In this document: piece after piece, positions 10,587 to 19,301 of the stretch
Layout: every line of letters starts with the position of its first letter
Numbering within the stretch: position 1 is the stretch's first letter
NCBI GenBank assembly: GCA_950096615.1
Contig: CATNCP010000006.1
Coordinates: 1-64,000 of the forward strand
Direction: 5' to 3'
Length of the DNA: 64,000 nt
Source: an uncultured Kangiella sp.
GTDB taxonomy: Bacteria > Pseudomonadota > Gammaproteobacteria > Enterobacterales > Kangiellaceae
Program-made: the position numbers and the translations under genes
The notes under the pieces: model-generated
What the model saw: only the letters and a program-made list of their open reading frames with translations
Told to the model about the DNA's origin: nothing
Databases searched by the model: none

Positions 10587-11969
10587 ATGAGTCACGCCGC
10601 CTTTAACACCTTACCGCTGAAACAAGAGCTAATCGCTAACCTTGCCGAGTTAGGCTTCGAGGGCATGACGCCGATCCAAGAGCAAGCCTTACCGCATGTG
10701 TTAGAAGGTAAAGACGTTATCGCGCAGGCGAAAACAGGCTCCGGTAAAACAGCCGTGTTCGGTCTCGGGATGCTACAAAAATTAGAGCCGAAAAATTTCT
10801 CGGTGCAATCGGTGGTGATGTGTCCGACCCGTGAACTGGCGGAGCAGGTGGCGGAAGAAATTCGCCGTCTAGCGCGACCCATTCCTAATATTAAGGTTTT
10901 AACCTTATGTGGTGGTACGCCGCTCAGACCGCAGGCTGATTCGTTAAAGTTCGGTGCTCACATTGTCGTCGGTACGCCTGGACGAATTATGGATCATCTA
11001 GAAAAACAAACCCTAGATTTAGATTCAGTGACCACATTAGTTCTGGATGAAGCCGATAGAATGTTAGACATGGGTTTTGAAGACGCCATGGAAGCTATCG
11101 TCGCCGAGGTCCCACGTGCTCGTCAGACGTTACTGTTTAGCGCCACTTACCCTAAAGAGATCCAATCTATCGCCGATCACATCATGGTCGAAGCGGTGTC
11201 AGTCAAAGCAGATGAACAGCAAAGTAACCCCAGCATTGAGCAAGATTTTTATCGCATCAGCGACGAAGGCGAGCGCGACGTAGCCGTGAGATTATTACTG
11301 CTACAACATCGCCCAGACTCCACCGTGATCTTCTGTAATACGAAACGTCATGTTAAAGACCTAACTCAGTATTTAAAACATAGTGGCTTTAGCGTCCTAG
11401 CGCTGCATGGCGATCTCGATCAAAAAGAACGTGACCAAGCCCTTGTCCGCTTCATAAACAACAGCGTCTCAATCATGGTTGCCACCGACGTCGCCGCTCG
11501 TGGTCTCGATATCGACTCGCTCGACTTAGTGATTAACTACCACATCGCCAGCGACCCAGAAGTCCACGTCCACCGTATAGGTCGTACTGGACGTGCAGGA
11601 AATAAAGGCCATGCCTGCTCGATAGTGATTAATAAAGAAAAGCACAAACTCAAACGTCTTGGCGAATATTTAGGGCAAGACATTGAAACCTTCGGGCTAC
11701 CCGACACCAAGTTGCTAAACCAACCAACCTACAAAGCTCCAATGTCCACCATCCAAATCGACGGCGGGAAAAAACAAAAGCTCCGCCCCGGCGATATACT
11801 CGGCGCTCTGACAGCAGACTACCGCATCGAAGGCAACGACGTCGGCAAAATCCAAATCGCCAACAGCTGGGCCTACGTCGCCGTCAAAAATGACATCCTC
11901 GACGCCGCACTACAACTCCTCAATGGCGGCAAAATGAAAGGCAAGAAATTTAGAGCAAGGAAGATTTAA
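10587..11969 (+). CDS. dbpA: ATP-dependent RNA helicase DbpA
   Basis: DEAD-box motifs AKTGSGKTAVF, VLDEADRMLDMGF, HRIGRTGRAG; C-terminal DbpA RNA-binding domain (KLRPGDILGALT). Confidence 0.93.
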   Translation: MSHAAFNTLPLKQELIANLAELGFEGMTPIQEQALPHVLEGKDVIAQAKTGSGKTAVFGLGMLQKLEPKNFSVQSVVMCPTRELAEQVAEEIRRLARPIPNIKVLTLCGGTPLRPQADSLKFGAHIVVGTPGRIMDHLEKQTLDLDSVTTLVLDEADRMLDMGFEDAMEAIVAEVPRARQTLLFSATYPKEIQSIADHIMVEAVSVKADEQQSNPSIEQDFYRISDEGERDVAVRLLLLQHRPDSTVIFCNTKRHVKDLTQYLKHSGFSVLALHGDLDQKERDQALVRFINNSVSIMVATDVAARGLDIDSLDLVINYHIASDPEVHVHRIGRTGRAGNKGHACSIVINKEKHKLKRLGEYLGQDIETFGLPDTKLLNQPTYKAPMSTIQIDGGKKQKLRPGDILGALTADYRIEGNDVGKIQIANSWAYVAVKNDILDAALQLLNGGKMKGKKFRARKI

Positions 11970-12021
11970 GTAAATGTCTCTGTCTCCAACAGCTTTATAG
12001 AATTATTGAGGATTAAACTTT

Positions 12022-12600
12022 ATGAAATACATAGTGTTGATAACGTTACTCGTCTCAGTAATGCATTATTCTAGAGGGGAGCAATTACACGAAAATTTGA
12101 TGATGCAAAGCCGTATTTATACCGAAGGTTATTATAGATACTTTGATTTAAACTCAAGCAGCAACCACGACTTATATTTTTTACAGACTGGAACTGCAAA
12201 TTCAGAAACAAAGCTGTATTTATATAACTTTAAGGATAAAAAAATAGATGGTTTACATTCTCTAGGAAAGCCATTTAAGGACCAGTTCTATGATATTCTC
12301 AAAACCTCACCAAAATTAATGTTTGCCGAAGCAGCTAATCTAATTGAAGTAGAAAAATTTGAGTTTAATAGTTCAAACTGCTCAGAAGCATTTGAAATGC
12401 TTAGTTATATAAATCTCCCCTACGATGCGGAGGAAGTAAAACCTCTTGAAATCAAGTTTGACGCGCCGAGTTATATTGTTCAACAGAGAAGGGGAAGAGA
12501 GGAGCTCATGATTGAGACGATATCCACACATATTAGCTCTGTGACTATAGTTAAAGAACTACTAGCAGTAAATAAGTTACTTGATGGATGTATAAAATAA
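12022..12600 (+). CDS. hypothetical exported protein
   Basis: Signal peptide-like N-terminus; AT-rich. Confidence 0.5.
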   Translation: MKYIVLITLLVSVMHYSRGEQLHENLMMQSRIYTEGYYRYFDLNSSSNHDLYFLQTGTANSETKLYLYNFKDKKIDGLHSLGKPFKDQFYDILKTSPKLMFAEAANLIEVEKFEFNSSNCSEAFEMLSYINLPYDAEEVKPLEIKFDAPSYIVQQRRGREELMIETISTHISSVTIVKELLAVNKLLDGCIK

Positions 12601-12712
12601 TAAAGCCAAACCATTGCTATAAAGAAGATTACTGTGTAGTAAATGCAGTCAGCTCAATGGAAATAGAAAGAAATTGTGTGCTGGCCCAATATTTATAGGT
12701 AGAGGTAACGAT

Positions 12713-13228
12713 ATGAGATATTTTGTTATTACTATACTTTTGATTAACTCTTTAGGTTGCGTTGCTGATCCTAATGTTATTTTTTTGTCAAAGGATGAAT
12801 TGGAGTCAAGCTCAAGCGCTCCTGATAATGAAAGTATAAAAGTCGATATGATGCGCAAGCTAATTCTAGAGTCCAATTTTCATAATGGTGAAATTGTTGA
12901 CTACTATTATGGTTGTGACAATTTAAAGACTATGGAGCCGAAAACGTTTTTTGTAAGCAGCCAATCAATGGCACAATTGTCAGGAGTTTACGATGTATTT
13001 GATTGGGGGGTTATTTCGGAAACAACTTGTAAGAGTACAGTTAACTTTAACGATCTTTCGATGAATGAATTATGGCTACAGTCATGTGCCCAGGCTTCAG
13101 TTCTATCCTTAATATCAAATATGGAAGACAGGCATGAAGTGGATAAGAAAATTGATTATGCGCAATGGTGTATTCTCAAAAGCGATAAAGGTCAAATGAC
13201 TATAAAGCAGCTTGTTAAGTTTCGATAG
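12713..13228 (+). CDS. hypothetical lipoprotein
   Basis: MRYFVITILLINSLGCVAD lipobox; start at 12713 preferred over 12674. Confidence 0.5.
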   Translation: MRYFVITILLINSLGCVADPNVIFLSKDELESSSSAPDNESIKVDMMRKLILESNFHNGEIVDYYYGCDNLKTMEPKTFFVSSQSMAQLSGVYDVFDWGVISETTCKSTVNFNDLSMNELWLQSCAQASVLSLISNMEDRHEVDKKIDYAQWCILKSDKGQMTIKQLVKFR

Positions 13229-13374
13229 CTATTAGAAACGTAGGGTGCGTTATCAATGCACCTTTTTTATATCTCCACAAATCAGTCCATATCACCAAGT
13301 GGGTTATAAGGTTTTGGCCCTGGAGGTTAAGTTAGAGTGTTGTTTTATGCTTAATAAATAAGTGGCACCAAAAG

Positions 13375-13406
13375 AAAGGGCTGTAGAGATATCTCTACAG
13401 CCCTTT
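13375..13406 (-). terminator. intrinsic terminator, 32-bp perfect palindrome (original downstream terminator of tRNA-Met)
   Basis: AAAGGGCTGTAGAGAT|ATCTCTACAGCCCTTT, then CTTTT on the minus strand. Confidence 0.7.
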
Positions 13407-13456
13407 ATATATGGTAGCTATGGGTGGACTTGAACCACCGACCCCAGCATTATGAA
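13406..13456. repeat. attL: 51-bp direct repeat, partial tRNA-Met 3' half
   Basis: Identical to 21525..21575; contains the tRNA-Met 3' half from anticodon loop to CCA. Confidence 0.93.
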
Positions 13457-13596
13457 AGCGATCTGGTCATGAATCTGTATGAAATTTAATCAATCTAATT
13501 TCTTTGTAAATCGCTATAAAATCAATAAAAACAATGCTTTATAAAGATGTCTTGTTTCATGGGTGTTCATCTTTTATTCAGCTAAATTCATCTATA

Positions 13597-13618
13597 TTGG
13601 ACTTACGGTGGACTTACG
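13597..13618 (+). repeat. tandem repeat TTGGACTTACGG/TGGACTTACG (putative integrase arm or regulatory site)
   Basis: 22-bp sequence identical to 21454..21475, just upstream of int. Confidence 0.8.
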
Positions 13619-13633
13619 AAATGTTTAAAAACG

Positions 13634-14875
13634 GTGAAAAAACGGATAACCAAGGCATTAGTAGAAGAATTAGAGCCAAAACCCCGTCCTTATGAAGTGC
13701 ATGATGATGAGATGACAGGGCTGTTAGTTAGGGTTCAACCAACTGGCAAAAAGAGCTATTACTTTACCTATAGAAACTCACAAAACCTTAGAAGAAGAAT
13801 TAGGCTTGGTACGGTCGATAACATGACGCCAGCTAATGCCAGATCGGTTGCTCAACAAAGATACTCAGACATCATGAAAGGGATTGATGTTCAGAGTGAA
13901 AAGGTTAAGCAAAGAAAGGAAGCCGAAGCTACAAAAAATAGAAGGCTTGGTGCGTTTATTGATGAACTGTATGAGCCTTGGATATTAACCCACCATAAAT
14001 ACGGTAAAGGCACTATGTCCTTAATCCGTTCGCGTTTTGCTTGCTTCATGAATACCCCGTTAGAAGAGATAACTGTAAGAAGGGTTGAGGCATGGCGTAA
14101 AGATCGTTTGGGCGACGGCATCAAGCCGACCACAGTTAATAGGCAAGTCGCTTCTCTTAGAGGTTTGCTGACTAAAGCAGTTGAATGGGAAGTTATCTCT
14201 GAGCATCCCTTACAAAAGCTTAAGGCATTAAAAACGGGTACTACCCCATTAGTGCGGTACTTGTCACCCGGTGAAGAAACCCGGTTATATAGGGTACTTA
14301 GTGACCGGGATACCGCATTAAAAGAAGAGCGTCAAAGGGGTAATGAATGGCGTAAACAAAGAAACTACCCCTTGTTACCCGATCTAACACCCCATGCTTA
14401 TGGGGATCGAATGTCTCCAATGATTATTTTATCGCTTAAGACCGGGTTAAGACGCGGTGAGTTGTTCGCTTTAACATGGCATGACGTAGACATGAATAAC
14501 CGGGTTTTAACCGTAAGAGCAGAGAATGCTAAGTCTAGTAGAACCCGTCATATACCGCTTAATAATACCGCATACACCGCTTTAAAAGCATGGCATGAGC
14601 AATGCGATAAAAGTAATCCTTTAGTATTTCCATCCCATAACGGAACGAAACTAACAAATGTTAAGAAGTCATGGGCTTCCATACTAAAGCAAGCAGAGAT
14701 ACCTAACTTTAGGTGGCATGACATGAGGCATGACTTTGCCTCAAAACTGGTTATGAATGGCGTACCGCTTAATACGGTGCGGGAGCTATGCGGTCATGCT
14801 GACATGAATACAACATTAAGATACGCACACCTAGCACCAGAGCATAGGGCTGATGCGGTAGCAACATTAGGTTAA
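13634..14875 (+). CDS. tyrosine-type site-specific integrase
   Basis: Arm-binding N-domain; TGLRRGELFALTW and WHDMRHDFASKLVMNGVPLNTVRELCGHADMNTTLRYAHL catalytic motifs; GTG start. Confidence 0.95.
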   Translation: MKKRITKALVEELEPKPRPYEVHDDEMTGLLVRVQPTGKKSYYFTYRNSQNLRRRIRLGTVDNMTPANARSVAQQRYSDIMKGIDVQSEKVKQRKEAEATKNRRLGAFIDELYEPWILTHHKYGKGTMSLIRSRFACFMNTPLEEITVRRVEAWRKDRLGDGIKPTTVNRQVASLRGLLTKAVEWEVISEHPLQKLKALKTGTTPLVRYLSPGEETRLYRVLSDRDTALKEERQRGNEWRKQRNYPLLPDLTPHAYGDRMSPMIILSLKTGLRRGELFALTWHDVDMNNRVLTVRAENAKSSRTRHIPLNNTAYTALKAWHEQCDKSNPLVFPSHNGTKLTNVKKSWASILKQAEIPNFRWHDMRHDFASKLVMNGVPLNTVRELCGHADMNTTLRYAHLAPEHRADAVATLG

Positions 14876-14887
14876 ATAGGAGGATAT

Positions 14888-15559
14888 GTGAATAAGAAAA
14901 TTGATAATCCGCTGGAAGTCTTTGGGCAAACTTTAGATAAGTTCTATGAAACTAGTTATAACCAAGCTAAAGATAGATATGAAGAATATACCAACAACTC
15001 TAGTTTATTTGTGCAAAGAGTGGCTAATTATTTTAAAGCTGATACATGGCTTATTGATAGAGAAGCTATACCGTTGTTAATGGGCGTTATACCAACTGAC
15101 TGGCCTAGTTTAAGAAAAGACTTTTATACAGAGGACGTAAAAAAATGTATAAAGTCGGATTATTTAACTAGCTTGAAAGTCTTAAATCCAGAGGCTAAGC
15201 TCTCTGACTGGCGAATTAAGAAAGAGGACTTCATAGATTGGGTAGAGGCTAAAGAATTCCCTAAACCTAGAGTGTTTAGCGGGGCAATAAAAGAGTATTT
15301 ACAGAAAGCTAGTACAAGCCATATCAAGCCAAGAAAAGCAAAGAAATACTCAGAGGATCGCGAGTTAATGTTTCGAGCCGTTGTTGCAGTTTTGGTTAAG
15401 TTCCCAGAGCAGTGCAAGACTGCTGGAAAAGTAAGTGCGCCTAAAGTAGCTAAGGTTATAGATGAAAAGTCTTTAATATGGTGGCCTGATGGAGAAATTC
15501 CATTTAATCAACAGACTATGGCAAGGCACATTAGAGATGCAATAAGCACTCTTGAATAG
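14888..15559 (+). CDS. hypothetical element protein
   Basis: 223-aa ORF with AGGAGG RBS and GTG start immediately after int. Confidence 0.7.
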   Translation: MNKKIDNPLEVFGQTLDKFYETSYNQAKDRYEEYTNNSSLFVQRVANYFKADTWLIDREAIPLLMGVIPTDWPSLRKDFYTEDVKKCIKSDYLTSLKVLNPEAKLSDWRIKKEDFIDWVEAKEFPKPRVFSGAIKEYLQKASTSHIKPRKAKKYSEDRELMFRAVVAVLVKFPEQCKTAGKVSAPKVAKVIDEKSLIWWPDGEIPFNQQTMARHIRDAISTLE

Positions 15560-15579
15560 TTAGCGATCAGATCGCTAAC
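15559..15579. promoter_or_regulatory. perfect inverted repeat, putative operator
   Basis: GTTAGCGATC-A-GATCGCTAAC between the 14888 gene and the AlpA-like gene. Confidence 0.5.
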
Positions 15580-15655
15580 GTTAGGGATCACACATTTCAA
15601 CATAATAAATTCTAGTATCTGCTCCATACATTCAATTACATATGGAGCAGTTACC

Positions 15656-15862
15656 ATGAATCAAAATTCACGAGAATCATTATTAACCCCTAAAGAGGTT
15701 TCTGAAATCTTAGGGGTTACTGAACACACCTTAGCAGTATGGCGTTGTGAGAACCGCTATCCATTGCCTTATATCAAAGTAGGGCGGTATATACGCTATA
15801 GAAGCAAAGACTTATCAACCTTCCTTGATAATCAAACAGTACAAGGAGGTTATGATGCCTAA
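15656..15862 (+). CDS. AlpA/excisionase-like helix-turn-helix protein
   Basis: LLTPKEVSEILGVTEHTLAVWRCENRYPLPYIKVGRYIRYRSKDLSTFL, MerR/AlpA HTH_17 type. Confidence 0.85.
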   Translation: MNQNSRESLLTPKEVSEILGVTEHTLAVWRCENRYPLPYIKVGRYIRYRSKDLSTFLDNQTVQGGYDA

Positions 15863-16832
15863 TCAACATATCCCTACTACTAACCGAGAAGCAGAAGAGT
15901 TTGATGGTAATTGGGAAAAGGCTGAGCATGATATTGCACCAGCATTTAAAGTCTCGAAGATTGGTGAGTTCTTAAAAAAGAAGATACCACCTAGAGAGTT
16001 ACTATTAGCACCATGGCTACCAAGACAAGGTTTAGCAATGGTTTATGCACCAAGGGGAGTAGGTAAAACACACTTTGCTTTAGAAGTAGCTGTGGCACTA
16101 GCTACTGGTGGCGAGTTCTTAGGTTGGAAAGCACCTAAAGCAGTCAAAGTTTTATATATTGATGGCGAGATGCCTTCTGCTGACCTACAAACAAGACTAA
16201 AACAAATACAAAAACGTACCGGGTCAATACCAGGTGATAATTTGCGAATAATGACACCGGATGAGCAAAGCGGGGCAATGCCTGATCTATCAGATCCTTG
16301 CTCTTTAGCACGACTAAAACATTTTACAGATGTAGATCTAGTTGTTGTTGATAACATTTCAACGCTTTGCCGTACTGGTAACGAGAACGAGGCTGAAAGT
16401 TGGAGAATAACTGAAGGGTGGGCGTTAAGACTAAGAGCTGAGGGTAAGTCAGTATTGTTTGTACATCACTCAGGAAAGGCTGGAGGACAGCGTGGTACAA
16501 GTAAACGAGAAGATACGTTAGATACAGTTATAGCACTAAAGCACCCAGATGATTATAAACAGTCTGATGGAGCACGGTTTGAAGTCCACTTTGAGAAAGC
16601 TAGAGGCTTTAGTGGCGAAGATGCTGAGCCAATAGAGGCAATGTTAGCTATTGAAGAGAAAGAAGGCTATCAGTGGAAATGGCAAAGAAAAGAGGATGCT
16701 GTATTAGGTAAAATTAAGAAGCTACACAGCGAAGGACTGAATCAAACTGAAATAGCTGAACAACTTGGTGTTAGTAAAGCAACAATGAGTAGGAAAATGC
16801 AATATTTAAAAGCCAAAGGGAAGTTAGACTAA
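15852..16832 (+). CDS. RepA/RecA-fold AAA ATPase (plasmid RepA-like helicase) with C-terminal HTH
   Basis: MVYAPRGVGKTHFALEVAVAL, VLYIDGEMP, LVVVDNIST, FVHHSGKAGGQRGTS; C-terminal GLNQTEIAEQLGVSKATMSRKMQYLK HTH; AAGGAGG RBS. Confidence 0.85.
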   Translation: MMPNQHIPTTNREAEEFDGNWEKAEHDIAPAFKVSKIGEFLKKKIPPRELLLAPWLPRQGLAMVYAPRGVGKTHFALEVAVALATGGEFLGWKAPKAVKVLYIDGEMPSADLQTRLKQIQKRTGSIPGDNLRIMTPDEQSGAMPDLSDPCSLARLKHFTDVDLVVVDNISTLCRTGNENEAESWRITEGWALRLRAEGKSVLFVHHSGKAGGQRGTSKREDTLDTVIALKHPDDYKQSDGARFEVHFEKARGFSGEDAEPIEAMLAIEEKEGYQWKWQRKEDAVLGKIKKLHSEGLNQTEIAEQLGVSKATMSRKMQYLKAKGKLD

Positions 16833-17194
16833 GTTTCATAGTTTCACTTGGATAGAAAGAAACAATGCAACTGCGCATTAATTGTACTATTGTAAAAAAA
16901 TGTGACCTAGTATACATTGTGTGCAGGGTAGCAAAACGAATGAAGTAAATTAAAAAAACTACTTGTAGCCACTGTAAGAACTCTCCAGTAGAGAGAGTGC
17001 AATCATAAATTAGGCTAAAATAGATAGGGTAGAAAAAAAACTGCAATATTATAAGGATGAGATGGTTTTAGAAAGAGCCACCACTTAAATAAAGCCATTA
17101 GTATTGATATAGATATAAATAGAGAAAGATTATTAAATTAATACCAAGTCTAAGGAAGGGGCTTAATTTAAATAATAAAAGAGGAAGTTAAGAA

Positions 17195-19300
17195 GTGCTA
17201 AGTAAAAACAAACTAACAAGTTTATATGAGCTTTATGGATTTGAAGTAAAGGGAACTATCAATAAAAACATTATGGTTTTCGCATTACACTCTGGACATT
17301 ACTACAATGCAGACGTTGTTCCACTAACCAATGATGTAAAAGATAATGAGTTAGATGAAGTTTTTAATTCATTTAAAAAATCTGGATATGCTTGCAAGGT
17401 AAGAAAGTATGAAAGTATAGAAAAAGCAGAAAAGGAGTTGTTCAAGGGTTTTTTTAATCTGGATGTAACAAGGGCGAAACTAAAAAAAACTTATGAAGAA
17501 TATACAAAATCAGTAGTTTCTGTTTACTCAAATGACGCAGAATATAAGTATATAAACAGCAAGTACTACATTAATGACAAGGAAGCAAGTGGTACGCTTA
17601 TAGAAAATGTTGGTAAGAAAATAAGTTCAAAAGGTTCCGTTCTGTTTTTGATAGAAGCTGCAGCCGGATATGGTAAAACTAGTTGCGCATTTGAACTGGT
17701 TAATTATATTTTAGAAGCCTATAAAAATACCATTCCCCTTTTTACCGAACTTTCAAGGAATAGGAAGGCAAAAATATTTAGATATGTATTGCTTGACGAA
17801 ATAGAAAGAAGCTTTCCACTGTTGCGTTCTAGCTTGGTAAGCGAGCAAATTAAGCAAGGTAATGTTCCTGTTATTCTAGATGGATTTGATGAGCTTTTGC
17901 ATGAAAATGACGATTACACTGATTATGAAAAAAGTGAGTCTATGCTGGAAACTATCAGCCAGTATCTAGTTGATGATGCAAAAGTAATACTAACAACAAG
18001 AAGAACTGCAATATTTGATGGAGATAAGTTCCATGAATGGATTGAGGAGCATAAAAATGATTTTGATGTAGTAAGAATTCGCATTGATCAACCATCTGTG
18101 AAAGACTGGCTATCAGAAGAAAGATATGAATTAATCCAGCAAGCAGGATTTCCAATTAAAAACCTGTCAAACCCAGTATTACTTTCGTTCCTTAGATGCA
18201 TACCTGATAAAGACTATAAAAAGGTAATAAAAGACACAACAAAAATTGTGGATAGATACTTTGAATCAATGTTGGATAGGGAAATGACTAGACAAGATTT
18301 AAAAATGACACCAGAAGGACAGTACGCGGTACTTAAATCACTAGCTAAGGATATGATCGATTATAACTATACTTCAGAGTCAAAGGAAAATATTGCAGAG
18401 GTAATTCTTCAGGAAAACCAAGCATTATTAGAAATCACAAGAAAGAATTACTCTGCGGATACTAGGCCTACTTTGGATGAGTTAGTAAATAAATTGTCAA
18501 ATCATGCTTACTTAGATAAACAAACTACGGACAACAATATTGGTTTCGTGAATGAATTTGTATTGGGCAACTTTAGTGCTGATATTATGCAGGAGCATCC
18601 AGAAAATGAATGGTCAGGTGAAGGAACATTTATAGAACCTGCTGTTCTGTCATACGTTCCTAGAAGTGACGAAGAAAAAAAGAAACTTTGGAATGCTATA
18701 AAGTTTGCAAATAATTTTTTAGATGTTAACGAACAAATTCTGAATGATATTAGACTGAATAATAAATTAACTATCGATATTCTTGGGGAAGGTGTTAATG
18801 AAATAAACTTTGAAGGTTTAGCTGTTGCAGAAAACACCTATATAAAAAATAGTGTTTTTTCAAATTGCATCTTTAGAAATGTCACTTTTAATTTAGAAAA
18901 CATCACGGGATCTTCATTTGTTGAATGCTTATTCTATGATTGCGAAGTGGAAGGAATTGAAGAAAAGCCAGATATATATTTCTATGGTTGTACCTCAAAC
19001 AATGAAATTTTGAACCAAATATTTGATGAAGATGTTGAAACTGACTATAAGTCTGATGAGGTTGATGATTGTGACATTTTTGTATTAAGAGCTTTTAAGC
19101 CTGTTGGTAGTGAGAAAATACATAAGCATCGCCCAATTAAAGCTATTTGCTCTAACCATAATAAGTATAGTCCTAAACAAATATTTAAATCTATACAAAA
19201 ACTGAAGAAAATGGAATATCTTCTTACCCCAGATAAGAAGTCTTTTGTTGAGTTTAACTTTGAGTATGTATCACAAATCAAAGAAATGCTAGGTGAATAG
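17195..19300 (+). CDS. NACHT/STAND-type NTPase with pentapeptide-repeat-like C-terminal region
   Basis: Walker A EAAAGYGKTSCAFELV, Walker B VPVILDGFDELLHE, sensor-like KVILTTRRTAIFDG; later NSVFSNCIFRNVTFNLENITGSSFVECLFYDCEVEG. Confidence 0.8.
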   Translation: MLSKNKLTSLYELYGFEVKGTINKNIMVFALHSGHYYNADVVPLTNDVKDNELDEVFNSFKKSGYACKVRKYESIEKAEKELFKGFFNLDVTRAKLKKTYEEYTKSVVSVYSNDAEYKYINSKYYINDKEASGTLIENVGKKISSKGSVLFLIEAAAGYGKTSCAFELVNYILEAYKNTIPLFTELSRNRKAKIFRYVLLDEIERSFPLLRSSLVSEQIKQGNVPVILDGFDELLHENDDYTDYEKSESMLETISQYLVDDAKVILTTRRTAIFDGDKFHEWIEEHKNDFDVVRIRIDQPSVKDWLSEERYELIQQAGFPIKNLSNPVLLSFLRCIPDKDYKKVIKDTTKIVDRYFESMLDREMTRQDLKMTPEGQYAVLKSLAKDMIDYNYTSESKENIAEVILQENQALLEITRKNYSADTRPTLDELVNKLSNHAYLDKQTTDNNIGFVNEFVLGNFSADIMQEHPENEWSGEGTFIEPAVLSYVPRSDEEKKKLWNAIKFANNFLDVNEQILNDIRLNNKLTIDILGEGVNEINFEGLAVAENTYIKNSVFSNCIFRNVTFNLENITGSSFVECLFYDCEVEGIEEKPDIYFYGCTSNNEILNQIFDEDVETDYKSDEVDDCDIFVLRAFKPVGSEKIHKHRPIKAICSNHNKYSPKQIFKSIQKLKKMEYLLTPDKKSFVEFNFEYVSQIKEMLGE

Positions 19301-19301
19301 A

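Noticed and set aside
16980-16998. Small hairpin ACTCTC-CAGTAGA-GAGAGT upstream of the NACHT operon
   Set aside because: Only 6 bp, no T-run, AT-rich context; not distinguishable from chance.
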